Source: Vibrio sp. J1-1
Lineage (GTDB): Bacteria > Pseudomonadota > Gammaproteobacteria > Enterobacterales > Vibrionaceae
DNA length: 64,000 bases
Direction: 5' to 3'
Assembly: GCF_021728395.1 (NCBI RefSeq)
Contig: NZ_JAKKCM010000016.1
Span: forward strand, 1 to 64,000
How positions within the stretch are numbered: the stretch's first letter is position 1; every line of letters starts with the position of its first letter. This document shows, in pieces, positions 18,977 through 27,608 of this stretch. A program made the position numbers and the translations under genes. The notes beneath the pieces are model-generated. The model was given only the letters and a program-made list of their open reading frames with translations, ran no database searches and was not told the DNA's origin.

Positions 18977-19588
18977 TTGGAACAGATTAACGAACTACTC
19001 ATCTCTATGAAGCCTCTGCTTGAGCAGTATGGTTACTTAGCGCTTTCTGTCAGTATTTTCCTCGAAGGTATCGGAATCCCTATGCCCGGCCAGTCTCTCA
19101 TGGTTGCGGCTTCGATTCTCTCTTCCGAACAAGTTATGAACCTCACTCTGGTGATGTCGGTATCCTGGCTGAGCTGTTTTTTCGGCAATACCTGCGGCTA
19201 TCTAATTGGCTACTACTTTGAAGGTTGGCTAGATGAGAAAGGCTACATCTCCGGTCCTAAAATGACTAAATTGCAAGTGACTATTCAAAAATACGGGCCC
19301 GCGTGTCTGGTCGTCAGCCGGTTTATTGAAGGTATGAAACAATTTATGCCGTTGGCTTGTGGTATTGCCAAAATGCCCCGTAAAGAGTTTTTGCTTGGCA
19401 ATGCACTCGCGGCAACCATTTGGGTAATGGTATTCAGCTTGCTTGCGCACTTTGCGTTTGAGCATATGAGTTCACTTAGCCATCTGTATACTCAATACAA
19501 GTACTTTGTCTGGGTAATAACTGCCGCTTTATTTGTATGGATGGTGCTTTGGATTATCAAACGAAAAAAATCAAAAACTGCTGAATAA
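18977..19588 (+). CDS. DedA-family inner-membrane protein
   Basis: This polytopic membrane protein of the DedA (SNARE-associated/VTT) family, whose members are linked to envelope lipid flipping and proton-dependent homeostasis, has about 203 residues. No ATG gives a full-length start. I chose the TTG at 18977 (LEQINELLISMKPLLEQYG), which has GGGA six bases upstream, over a TTG eleven codons earlier. Family motifs seen are FLEGIGIPMPGQSLM near residue 30, GNTCGYLIGYYFEG near residue 75, and SRFIEGMKQFMPLACGIAKM near residue 115 with the conserved Arg and Glu. A hydrophobic C-terminal helix ends in a Lys-rich tail. Confidence 0.85.
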   Translation: MEQINELLISMKPLLEQYGYLALSVSIFLEGIGIPMPGQSLMVAASILSSEQVMNLTLVMSVSWLSCFFGNTCGYLIGYYFEGWLDEKGYISGPKMTKLQVTIQKYGPACLVVSRFIEGMKQFMPLACGIAKMPRKEFLLGNALAATIWVMVFSLLAHFAFEHMSSLSHLYTQYKYFVWVITAALFVWMVLWIIKRKKSKTAE

Positions 19589-19679
19589 ATAGACTTAAAA
19601 TTAAAACCAACAGTATCAATAAGATAAAATAAATAACGCCATTTTTACTCTCTTGGACTTTACAATCAACCAGCCATTT

Positions 19680-19695
19680 AGACGTCTAGACGTTG
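19680..19695 (+). promoter_or_regulatory. Tandem MetJ boxes
   Basis: Two abutting 8-mers, AGACGTCT (19680-19687, an exact MetJ box) and AGACGTTG (19688-19695, 6 of 8), lie 60 bases upstream of the transporter ATG. The preceding 8-mer AGCCATTT (19672-19679) matches at 5 of 8 and may be a third unit. A possible promoter (TTGGAC at 19653-19658, ATTTAG at 19676-19681, 17-base gap) runs into the boxes, as expected for repression by MetJ with S-adenosylmethionine. Confidence 0.7.
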
Positions 19696-19755
19696 ACTTC
19701 TTTTCGCTGTGAGATTAGTCTTCACGTCTTTCTCGTTTTAAGATTTGTCGTTTAC

Positions 19756-21123
19756 ATGTCCGGTTCTCAGCACACTATTAAAGCAGTTGCACCTTCTGCG
19801 GTCGCACTGATTCCACTTATTGTCTTTCTTGCACTATTTATTGGTGTAGGTACCTACCTATCGCTACAAGGGGTAGAATTTGCGTTCTACCAGCTACCAG
19901 CGCCAATCGCTGTTTTGCCAGCGATCATCATTGCCTTTTTGTTAAGTAAAGATAAGCTCAATCGCTCTATAGAGCACTTTATGCGTGGCGTGGGTCACCA
20001 AGACATCATTGCTATGTGCATGATCTACCTGCTTGCAGGCGCATTTGCAGCCGTAGCCAAAGCCTCTGGTGGTGTTGATGCAACGGTGAATCTAGGCTTG
20101 TCAGCGATTCCGACCAGCATGATCTTACCGGGTCTGTTCCTGATCTCAGCATTCATCGCAACCTCAATGGGGACCTCTATGGGGACGATTGCGGCAGTGG
20201 CTCCAGTCGCGTTAGGTATTGCAGAATCGGCAGGTATGAGCTTGCCATTAACGGCAGGTGTGGTACTCAGTGGCGCGATGTTTGGTGACAACTTGTCGAT
20301 CATCTCTGATACCACCATCGCAGCAACGCGCTCTCAAGGCTGTGAAATGAAAGATAAGTTCAGAGAGAACATCCGTATTGCCCTACCAGCCGCACTGGTT
20401 GCGATTGCGATTTTTGCTTACAACAGCACAGCGACACAAGTGCCAGAAGCTGGCCCGATTGAGTGGCTGAAAGTCCTGCCATACGTAACTATTTTGGTGT
20501 TAGCAGTCTCTGGTCTGAATGTATTTGTGGTTCTGACTATCGGTATTCTGCTTGCGGGCGGCGTTGGTCTTGCTTCTATCGATGGTTATGGCCTGACGAA
20601 TATGGCGCAAGATGTTTACACTGGCTTCGGCAATATGCAGGAGATCTTCCTGTTGTCGATGCTCATTGGTGGTCTGAGTGAACTGATGCGTCGTCAAGGT
20701 GGCCTCGCTTTCTTGACTAACCTGGTAAGCGGTATGATCAAAACTTTCGGTTCAAGCCACTCTAAGCATGCAAACAGTCGTGCAAGTGAGTTGGGTATCG
20801 CTGGCCTAGTTTCTATGGTCAACGGCTGTACTGCGAACAACACGGTGGCAATCATTGTATCGGGTAGCGTTGCACGTCAACTAGCTGAAGAGAACAATGT
20901 GTCTCCTCGTCGTTCTGCAAGCTTGTTGGATATCTTCTCTTGCGTTGTACAAGGCGTCCTACCATACGGTGCGCAGGTGCTGTTACTCGGTTCCGTATTT
21001 AATTTGTCACCGCTGGAGGTGGTTGCAAATTCTTACTACTGTTTTGCACTGGCCATTGCCGCCATTGCTGCCGTATTTGTTAAGCACAAAGCACGGCAGC
21101 CGGAAGTGCAAACCGAACAATAA
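19756..21123 (+). CDS. NhaC-superfamily Na+-coupled transporter, probable methionine transporter (MetT-like)
   Basis: The 455-residue polytopic membrane protein starts at the ATG at 19756 (MSGSQHTIKAVAP). An upstream TTG at 19693 lies inside the MetJ boxes and is rejected. It has roughly a dozen hydrophobic segments and NhaC-type motifs such as SAFIATSMGTSMGTIAAVAP and SGAMFGDNLSIISDTTIAATRSQG (middle part), plus MVNGCTANNTVAII. By family alone it would be called a Na+/H+ antiporter. Comparative studies of methionine regulons have proposed that MetJ-controlled NhaC-superfamily proteins (MetT) import methionine, and the tandem MetJ boxes upstream support that here. Transport has not been shown from this sequence. 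Confidence 0.8.
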   Translation: MSGSQHTIKAVAPSAVALIPLIVFLALFIGVGTYLSLQGVEFAFYQLPAPIAVLPAIIIAFLLSKDKLNRSIEHFMRGVGHQDIIAMCMIYLLAGAFAAVAKASGGVDATVNLGLSAIPTSMILPGLFLISAFIATSMGTSMGTIAAVAPVALGIAESAGMSLPLTAGVVLSGAMFGDNLSIISDTTIAATRSQGCEMKDKFRENIRIALPAALVAIAIFAYNSTATQVPEAGPIEWLKVLPYVTILVLAVSGLNVFVVLTIGILLAGGVGLASIDGYGLTNMAQDVYTGFGNMQEIFLLSMLIGGLSELMRRQGGLAFLTNLVSGMIKTFGSSHSKHANSRASELGIAGLVSMVNGCTANNTVAIIVSGSVARQLAEENNVSPRRSASLLDIFSCVVQGVLPYGAQVLLLGSVFNLSPLEVVANSYYCFALAIAAIAAVFVKHKARQPEVQTEQ

Positions 21124-21137
21124 AGACAAGTAAAGAA

Positions 21138-21163
21138 AAGGCTCCAACTGGAGCCTTTTTTTC
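21138..21163. terminator. Bidirectional Rho-independent terminator
   Basis: AAGGCTCC (21138-21145) and GGAGCCTT (21150-21157) pair around AACT with T-runs on both sides in the relevant orientation. It serves the plus-strand transporter and the convergent BKACE gene, which stops at 21185. Confidence 0.85.
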
Positions 21164-21184
21164 ATTCTGACAGAATACCTTTGC

Positions 21185-22027
21185 TTAGCGGTAGATAGAA
21201 GATCTAAAACTTCGAGCATCGTCCAGGAGAATATTGAAGTGTCGGCTTATATCGCTTAGCGCTTGAACTTGTGTGGCATTACTCTTGGCTAACCTTCCAC
21301 TAGCATCGAGATGGTTATTCTCGAAACCAACCCGGACGTCCACCCCAAGCAACATCGCAGACGTCAAACAGTCCAACTCTTTTGCCCCAAACGCACAAAC
21401 GGCGCAACGAATGTCTTCTTGTTTAAATCGCTCTAAATTCAAGCCTCGCAAATCCCACGGCGAAGACTGTTGCTGTTTATGGTAGCGACCCAGTACCACA
21501 AGCGCATGCTGATTATGGTTAGGTAGCACACCACTTCTGCGATACTGGAAATAACGTTCAATATCCGCCTCATCGTAGAGAATCATTTGACTGAGAATAT
21601 TATTTTCAGCAACCCAGTGGAAAAAATCCCTCGCCTCTTTTTCACTGCTGTCATTAGGAATTAATTCTCTTAACGCAAATGAAGCCGCTTCTGGCCTTAC
21701 CGCTTTAATTAACGCTATCTGCTGCTGTGGGGAATACTGACCGACGGCTTCTGTCGTTAACTGAACGATCATCTTCTCGCCAACCGCTTCTTTCACTGCA
21801 TGATAGATGGGATGATTATCCTCAATTTCTAGCGAATGTTGACCGTTCACATCGCGCGCATGCAAATGGATCATGGCCGCCCCCGCCGACTGACAGGCTA
21901 AGGCTTCAGCAACCAATTCCTCAGTGGTCATGGGCAAGCTGGAGTGATCCTGCTTGGTCTTTCTCGCGCCATTCGGTGCGACGATGATAGCGACGGGCTC
22001 TCGATGGGATGCTGAATTTATTGCCAT
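21185..22027 (-). CDS. Beta-keto acid cleavage enzyme (BKACE, DUF849)
   Basis: BKACE proteins condense a beta-keto acid with acetyl-CoA and split it to acetoacetate and a new CoA ester, using a zinc ion. The 280-residue protein shows the family pattern: IIVAPNGARKTK at the N-terminus, the zinc-binding pair in MIHLHARDVNGQHSL near residue 53, LTTEAVGQYSP near residue 90, and VGFENNHLDASG near residue 235. The best-known member is the 3-keto-5-aminohexanoate cleavage enzyme of lysine fermentation, but the family is broad and the substrate cannot be read here. It overlaps the aminotransferase gene by 10 bases, so the two form one catabolic unit. Confidence 0.88.
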   Translation of the reverse strand: MAINSASHREPVAIIVAPNGARKTKQDHSSLPMTTEELVAEALACQSAGAAMIHLHARDVNGQHSLEIEDNHPIYHAVKEAVGEKMIVQLTTEAVGQYSPQQQIALIKAVRPEAASFALRELIPNDSSEKEARDFFHWVAENNILSQMILYDEADIERYFQYRRSGVLPNHNQHALVVLGRYHKQQQSSPWDLRGLNLERFKQEDIRCAVCAFGAKELDCLTSAMLLGVDVRVGFENNHLDASGRLAKSNATQVQALSDISRHFNILLDDARSFRSSIYR

Positions 22028-23349
22028 GTTGTTGAAACCTCACGCAGTGTACGAGTCAGTTTTTCTACCAATTCATCCACGTGACTTGGCTGAAAAATGA
22101 AAGGAGGTGCGAGTAAAATATGATGCCCGTTTACTCCATCGATAGTGCCGCCCATTGGATAACACATTAAGCCATTTTCCATCGCGCGCTGCTTAATACG
22201 CTTATCCGCCAAAGTGGTTTTGTTTAAAGGTACTTTACTCTCTTTATCCGCCACCAGCTCAATCCCTAAGAATAGCCCTTTACCTCGGATGTCACCGACA
22301 TACGGCAAATCAGACAAAGCGAACGTTAGTTCATTACGCAACAACGTACCTTGTCGATTCACGGCAGTTAGTAGCTCTTCCTCGAATATCGCATTGATCG
22401 TTGCAACTGCTGCCGCACAAGCAACGGGATGGGCCATAAAGGTATGACCATGCTGGAAAAAACCGCTACCCGATTCAATCGCTCGATACACTTTGTCGTT
22501 AGCCACCACCGCACCAATCGGTTGATAACCCGCACCTAGCCCTTTTGCCATGCAGACTAAATCAGGCTCGGCTTCCTCTTGTTCAAAAGCGAAAAAGCTA
22601 CCGCTGCGACCAACACCGCACATCACTTCATCCATGATCAACAACACATCGTATTGGTCGCAGATTTCTCGAATGCGTTTGAAGTAACCAATAGTTGCAG
22701 GAACTGCGCCCGCTGTCGCACCCACTATAGGCTCGGCAATAAACGCCATGACATTTTCCGCGCCCAATTCAAGAATTTTGGCTTCCAGCTCATTCGCAGC
22801 GCGCAGTGAATATTCCAGCTCTGATTCATCAATTTTCTGATAACGATAAGCATAACAAGGAGCTATATGCTGGCCAGCATTAAGAATCGGCCTGAAAGGT
22901 TCGCGTCGCCACTCATTGCCACCAACCGCTAACGCCCCGAGGGTATTTCCGTGGTAACTCTGCTGACGGGCGATGAAATATTTTTTATCTAGTTTACCGG
23001 ACTCCACAAAATACTGACGCGTCATTTTAAGCGCCGATTCCACCGCTTCCGAACCACCACTGACAAGATAAACATGATTAAATTGTTCCGACATATGCTG
23101 GCAAATCAACTCAGCCAATTGCTCGCTGCTCTCGCTGGTAAAAAATCCAGTATGAGCAAAAGGAACTCGCTCTATCTGCGCCAGCATCGCTTGTTTAACT
23201 GCTTGATGGCTATGACCAAGGTTCGACACCGCAGCGCCACCACACGCATCTAAATATTGTTTACCTTGTTGGTCAAACAGATATACCGCTTCTCCGCGGT
23301 CGATTACTGGCAACGTGTTATGGCAATGCCGATGAAAAACATTAGACAT
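22018..23349 (-). CDS. Class III PLP-dependent aminotransferase
   Basis: The 443-residue enzyme is of the aspartate aminotransferase/omega-amino acid transaminase superfamily. Visible motifs are the phosphate cup near residue 100 (YLVSGGSEAVESALKMTRQY), the PLP-ring Asp in LLIMDEVMCGVGRSG near residue 240, and the Schiff-base Lys in LVCMAKGLGAGYQPIGA near residue 270. Class III enzymes act on amino groups distant from the carboxylate. Being coupled to a BKACE gene, it probably converts a beta- or omega-amino acid to the keto acid that BKACE then cleaves. The amino acid is unknown. Confidence 0.87.
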   Translation of the reverse strand: MSNVFHRHCHNTLPVIDRGEAVYLFDQQGKQYLDACGGAAVSNLGHSHQAVKQAMLAQIERVPFAHTGFFTSESSEQLAELICQHMSEQFNHVYLVSGGSEAVESALKMTRQYFVESGKLDKKYFIARQQSYHGNTLGALAVGGNEWRREPFRPILNAGQHIAPCYAYRYQKIDESELEYSLRAANELEAKILELGAENVMAFIAEPIVGATAGAVPATIGYFKRIREICDQYDVLLIMDEVMCGVGRSGSFFAFEQEEAEPDLVCMAKGLGAGYQPIGAVVANDKVYRAIESGSGFFQHGHTFMAHPVACAAAVATINAIFEEELLTAVNRQGTLLRNELTFALSDLPYVGDIRGKGLFLGIELVADKESKVPLNKTTLADKRIKQRAMENGLMCYPMGGTIDGVNGHHILLAPPFIFQPSHVDELVEKLTRTLREVSTTWQ

Positions 23350-23489
23350 GTAATTTCCTTAAAGTAAATGCCCTGTCGCTACATCATCTTGAACAAACGC
23401 CATTCTCACAAGGGAATAAAATTCGACCTGTATGAGCTTTTGGAATACAGGAAACCAAAAACAAATGATTAATTGAAAATAAAGAAATA

Positions 23490-23525
23490 AAAATAAAAAA
23501 GGCCAGCCTTATTAAAGGCTGGCCT
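23490..23525 (-). terminator. Terminator after metY
   Basis: AGGCCAGCCTT (23500-23510) and AAGGCTGGCCT (23515-23525) form a perfect 11-bp stem with an ATTA loop. On the minus strand it is followed by TTTTTTATTTTTATTT. Confidence 0.9.
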
Positions 23526-23558
23526 ATAGGTGACTAAAAGCTCTATTCAAGTAAGCGT

Positions 23559-24827
23559 TTAGGCGTTTAGTGCCTGCTCTAAGTCGGCTAAGATATCATC
23601 AATATGTTCAATACCAACAGACAAGCGAATCATCTCCGGCGACACTCCCGCTTGCTTTTGTTCTGCTTCACTTAATTGGCGGTGAGTAGTAGATGCCGGA
23701 TGACAAGCCAGTGATTTAGCATCACCGATATTTACCAAGCGCTTAAATATTTTCAGCGCATCATAAAAACGAACACCCGCTTCATAACCGTCTTTCAAGC
23801 CGAACGACAAAATCGCTGAAGGCTTACCTTTCATATATTTTTGCGCTAGTTCATGATGTTCTGATTCTGGCAAACCTGCGTAGCTTACCCAACTGACTTT
23901 CTCATGCTGGTTGAGATATTCCGCCACTTTCAGTGCGTTCTCGGTGTGGCGCTCCATGCGTAACGATAGGGTTTCTAATCCCTGCATCAACATAAATGCA
24001 TTCATAGGCGAAAGTGCCGAGCCCGTATTGCGTAACGGTACGGTTCTCGCGCGACCAATAAAGGCCGCATCACCAAATGCTTCGGTATACACCACGCCAT
24101 GATAGGACGGCTCAGGTTGATTAAACACCGGGAAACGCTTGCTGTGCAGTGCCCAAGGAAACTTACCCGAATCGACAATGACTCCGCCCAAAGTCGTACC
24201 ATGACCACCGACATATTTCGTCAGAGAGTGCACCACAATATCGGCACCAAATTCGATGGGCTTACACAACACAGGCGTTGCAACGGTGTTATCCACGATC
24301 ACCGGCACACCTTGTGCGTGAGCAAGATCGGCAACACGCTCTAGATCGATGATATTACCAGCAGGGTTACCAATGCTCTCGCAGTACACTGCTTTGGTAT
24401 TTTCATCAATAAGTTCCGCCAGGCTTTCCGGTTTGTCATCCTTGGCAAACTTCACTTGGATGCCCTGATTAGGCAACATGTGGGCAAACAAGGTGTAGGT
24501 GCCACCGTAGAGCTGTGGAGTGGATACGATGTTATCGCCAGCCTGTGCCAAGGTCAGAATCGCATAGTTAATGGCTGCACTGCCTGCGCTCACAACCAAA
24601 CCAGCAATACCACCTTCCAAAGCGGCCATACGCTTTTCCAGAACATCATTGGTTGGGTTCATAATGCGCGTGTAAATATTGCCCGGTACTGCTAGGTTAA
24701 ATAAATCTGCACCATGCTGAGCGTCATCAAATTCATAAGCAACGGTCTGGTAAATAGGGGTCGCCACGGATTTAGTGGTAGGGTCCGTTTCATAACCAAA
24801 ATGGATCGATAGCGTTTCGTCTTTCAT
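23559..24827 (-). CDS. metY: O-acetylhomoserine sulfhydrylase / aminocarboxypropyltransferase
   Basis: This PLP enzyme makes homocysteine from O-acetylhomoserine and sulfide, a direct-sulfhydrylation route to methionine. At 422 residues it has the long form typical of MetY rather than the roughly 390 residues of MetB or MetC. Signatures: IHFGYETDPTTKSVATPIYQT at the start, LVVSAGSAAINYAI near residue 78, and the PLP-lysine motif VVHSLTKYVGGHGTTLGGVI near residue 205. No MetJ box is obvious upstream. It is a single-gene unit with a strong terminator. Confidence 0.92.
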   Translation of the reverse strand: MKDETLSIHFGYETDPTTKSVATPIYQTVAYEFDDAQHGADLFNLAVPGNIYTRIMNPTNDVLEKRMAALEGGIAGLVVSAGSAAINYAILTLAQAGDNIVSTPQLYGGTYTLFAHMLPNQGIQVKFAKDDKPESLAELIDENTKAVYCESIGNPAGNIIDLERVADLAHAQGVPVIVDNTVATPVLCKPIEFGADIVVHSLTKYVGGHGTTLGGVIVDSGKFPWALHSKRFPVFNQPEPSYHGVVYTEAFGDAAFIGRARTVPLRNTGSALSPMNAFMLMQGLETLSLRMERHTENALKVAEYLNQHEKVSWVSYAGLPESEHHELAQKYMKGKPSAILSFGLKDGYEAGVRFYDALKIFKRLVNIGDAKSLACHPASTTHRQLSEAEQKQAGVSPEMIRLSVGIEHIDDILADLEQALNA

Positions 24828-25032
24828 GTTCTTCCTTGCGCTTTATCTCTAAAAATAGCCGTATTCATCATGCCTATTTTTCGTTCAAAGAACCTCGCTA
24901 TAGGTCACAATGCATACCATTAAACCTGTCGCTGATATGGTAATGGGTAAGATCTTTCAATTGGCCAATAGAAACAAAGCACTACGGATTGAACCTATTT
25001 TCAATACCTCGGATGTAGTCTCTGCACATCGC

Positions 25033-25950
25033 TTATTCAGTGGAGACTTGCTGTAATAACCAACTACGAAACTTTTCTGTCGAGTCACTTTTGGTATTCA
25101 TGATCAAATAATAACCCGCGTTAGCCGGTATCGGATTAAAAGGGGAAACTAAGCGTTGGGTAACAAGTTCATCTTCGATCAACGCCATCCTTGCCATTGC
25201 AATGCCCACGCCCGCTTCAGCCGCAGACATGGCCATGTCAGTGCGATTAAAAAAGTGTCCGACATCAGTTTTAATATCCAGCCCCATAGAAGATGCCCAA
25301 TATAGCCATTCGTAGTCACGGGTGGCTTTGTCCCAAGGTAGCGCATCATGTAATAGCGTCGCATCTTTCCACTGAGCGATTGAAGCTAAAGCATCATTTT
25401 TATTTAGCGATGCTTTCAGAAATGCATGATCCTCGAGATATTTAGGGCTCATGACTGGCAACAACTGTTCATCTAAAAGCAGTTCAGCGTCTTTATATCG
25501 GTAAGGGTGTAGCCCGTAATCGATAGCGACATCGTAGTCTTTCAAATCGCTGTTAACCAACGCCACTTCGGCAAAGATTTGCACTTGTATATCTGGATGT
25601 TCCAGATGGAAGCTCTCTAGCTTTGGCACCAGCCATTTGAAGGCAAACGACGGCGTCAGCTTCAATTTAATTTCATTGTTTTGCTTATCGACCTTCAACT
25701 CATCGAGCAATTTTCCCAGTTCAGAAAAGTGAAACTGGGCAGCTTGTTGAAGTTGAACGCCCTTTGTCGTTAAGCGGATGCCACGGGAGTGGCGTTCAAA
25801 AAGATTAAACCCTAATGCTTCTTCTAAGTGAATAATTTGTTGACTAATTGCCCCCGTCGTCAGGTGCAAAGACTTCGCAGCACCAGTAAAACTGCTATGT
25901 TCAGCAACTTGACTAAATAACCACAAACCATTTACTAGATTACCTCTCAT
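25033..25950 (-). CDS. LysR-family regulator divergent from the D-amino-acid dehydrogenase gene
   Basis: The 305-residue protein has a winged helix (NGLWLFSQVAEHSSFTGAAK, TTGAISQQIIHLEEALG) and a GcvA-type effector domain (LKLTPSFAFKWLVPKLESF). Its start faces that of the dehydrogenase gene across about 110 AT-rich bases, the usual LysR arrangement, so it probably controls that gene and perhaps the symporter beyond. Confidence 0.88.
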   Translation of the reverse strand: MRGNLVNGLWLFSQVAEHSSFTGAAKSLHLTTGAISQQIIHLEEALGFNLFERHSRGIRLTTKGVQLQQAAQFHFSELGKLLDELKVDKQNNEIKLKLTPSFAFKWLVPKLESFHLEHPDIQVQIFAEVALVNSDLKDYDVAIDYGLHPYRYKDAELLLDEQLLPVMSPKYLEDHAFLKASLNKNDALASIAQWKDATLLHDALPWDKATRDYEWLYWASSMGLDIKTDVGHFFNRTDMAMSAAEAGVGIAMARMALIEDELVTQRLVSPFNPIPANAGYYLIMNTKSDSTEKFRSWLLQQVSTE

Positions 25951-26058
25951 ACCTCAGCCTATAGTTTTTCTAAACTCTATGTGTAATTTATATCGATTGT
26001 TAAAAAAAGGTAAGCAAAAGAAACTAGCCACAAATAATTATTGTGTGTGGAGTGCAAA

Positions 26059-27315
26059 ATGGAAGTCATCGTATTAGGTAGTGGCGTTATCGGTTTAACA
26101 TCGGCTTGGTATTTATCTCAGGCAGGCTACCAGGTAACGGTCATTGACCGCCAACCAAGCAGTGCAATGGAAACCAGCTTTGCTAATGCAGGCCAAATTT
26201 CTTATGGCTATTCTTCGCCTTGGGCCGCGCCGGGTATTCCTATTAAAGCCATCAAATGGCTCATGGAAGAGCATGCTCCTCTCAAAATAAAGCCGACGCT
26301 AAACTCGGATATGATCAGCTGGGCATCGAAAATGGTCGCGAACTGTACGTTGCCGCGTTACCAAGTAAACAAAGCGCGTATGCTTTCTATCGCGAATCAC
26401 AGCCGCGTATGCCTAGAGCAGCTACGCAAAGATCATGCAATTGAGTATCAAGGGCGACAATTCGGTACCCTGCAAGTATTTCGTACAGAACAGCAGCTAA
26501 AAGCGATCGAAAAAGACCTCAAACTGCTTGAGCAAAGCGGTACACGTTTTGAGTTGATGGACGTTGAACAGTGCATCAAACAAGAGCCAGGGCTTGCTTT
26601 AGTCCAACAGAAAATCGTGGGTGGTTTGTACCTTCCAGATGATGAAACGGGTGATTGCTTCCAGTTCTGCCAACAACTCACTGAGCTGGCAAAAGCACAT
26701 GGTGTCAGATTTGAATTTAATACTGAAGTGAGCAATTGGGTTACTACAGGCAAAAAGATCACAGGTGTCCAAACGAACCGTGGTCTGTTCAAAGCGGACC
26801 AATTTGTAGTCGCTTCAGGAAGCTATTCAACAGCCTTACTCAAACAGCTTGAGGTTAATATTCCAGTTTATCCAGTCAAAGGCTACTCACTGACGGTTCC
26901 AATTGAAAACGAGCAATACGCGCCTCGCTCTACGGTGATGGATGAGACGTACAAAGTTGCCATGACACGTTTTGACGACAGAATTCGTGTTGCGGGCACT
27001 GCAGAACTCGCCGGATTTGATGGCTCTATCCCGACCAAAAGAAAGAACACCATTGAAATGGTCATTCGCGATCTATTCCCTCGTAGCGGAGACTTTAGTC
27101 AAGCGGAGTTCTGGACTGGCTTCAGACCGATGACTCCAGATGGCACACCAATCATTGGGGCAACACCTTACGAGAACCTGTTCACCAATACAGGACATGG
27201 AACGTTAGGCTGGACGATGGCGTGTGGCTCAGGCCAGCTATTAGCAAGCATCATGACGAAGGAAAACACCAAAGTCATTGAGCAATCAGAGCTTAACTTA
27301 TTCCGTTACGCCTGA
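26059..27315 (+). CDS. D-amino acid dehydrogenase, DadA-like FAD enzyme
   Basis: The 418-residue protein starts at the ATG at 26059, preceded by GTGGAG. A TTG six codons upstream is less likely. It has an N-terminal dinucleotide fold (VIVLGSGVIGLTSAWYLSQA, then VTVIDR). Features of small-subunit DadA proteins follow: SFANAGQISYGYSSPWAAPG near residue 45 and FTNTGHGTLGWTMACGSGQL near residue 380. DadA oxidises D-alanine and other D-amino acids to keto acids and feeds the respiratory chain. Its identity with the principal DadA of the organism cannot be decided from this window. An AGCS symporter lies downstream in the same direction. Confidence 0.88.
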   Translation: MEVIVLGSGVIGLTSAWYLSQAGYQVTVIDRQPSSAMETSFANAGQISYGYSSPWAAPGIPIKAIKWLMEEHAPLKIKPTLNSDMISWASKMVANCTLPRYQVNKARMLSIANHSRVCLEQLRKDHAIEYQGRQFGTLQVFRTEQQLKAIEKDLKLLEQSGTRFELMDVEQCIKQEPGLALVQQKIVGGLYLPDDETGDCFQFCQQLTELAKAHGVRFEFNTEVSNWVTTGKKITGVQTNRGLFKADQFVVASGSYSTALLKQLEVNIPVYPVKGYSLTVPIENEQYAPRSTVMDETYKVAMTRFDDRIRVAGTAELAGFDGSIPTKRKNTIEMVIRDLFPRSGDFSQAEFWTGFRPMTPDGTPIIGATPYENLFTNTGHGTLGWTMACGSGQLLASIMTKENTKVIEQSELNLFRYA

Positions 27316-27608
27316 TTAATAAACAGCCAATAAAACCATAATATGCACCTACATTAGCATATTAAGCTTGTGCATTTTTTAGTACATTTTAATAACAATA
27401 TTCTGCATACTTAATCAAACAAGGAATCTTAGCTTAAAAAACCATCGAATAAGCAACAGTAACCAGGCATTAACGAGAGTTAGTCATTCTGTGTTCACCG
27501 TCACGCTATCAAGCATTTTAAGCTAAAAAGGTTAACAATTGCGTTACAAAAAAAGGTAATGTGTTGTTGCAAAAATAACCGCAAACACAACTAACAGGGA
27601 AAATACTC
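27316..27608. other. AT-rich intergenic, dehydrogenase gene to symporter gene
   Basis: AATATGC (27340-27346) and GCATATT (27357-27363) form an inverted repeat. An ATGCAC/GTGCAT pair (27343-27376) overlaps it and runs into T6 (27375-27380), a plausible terminator for the dehydrogenase gene. The rest is AT-rich leader for the symporter gene; no gene is seen. Confidence 0.45.

Noticed and set aside
24828-25032. Looked for MetJ boxes upstream of metY
   Set aside because: No AGACGTCT-like tandem was found there, unlike the clear boxes at 19680-19695.
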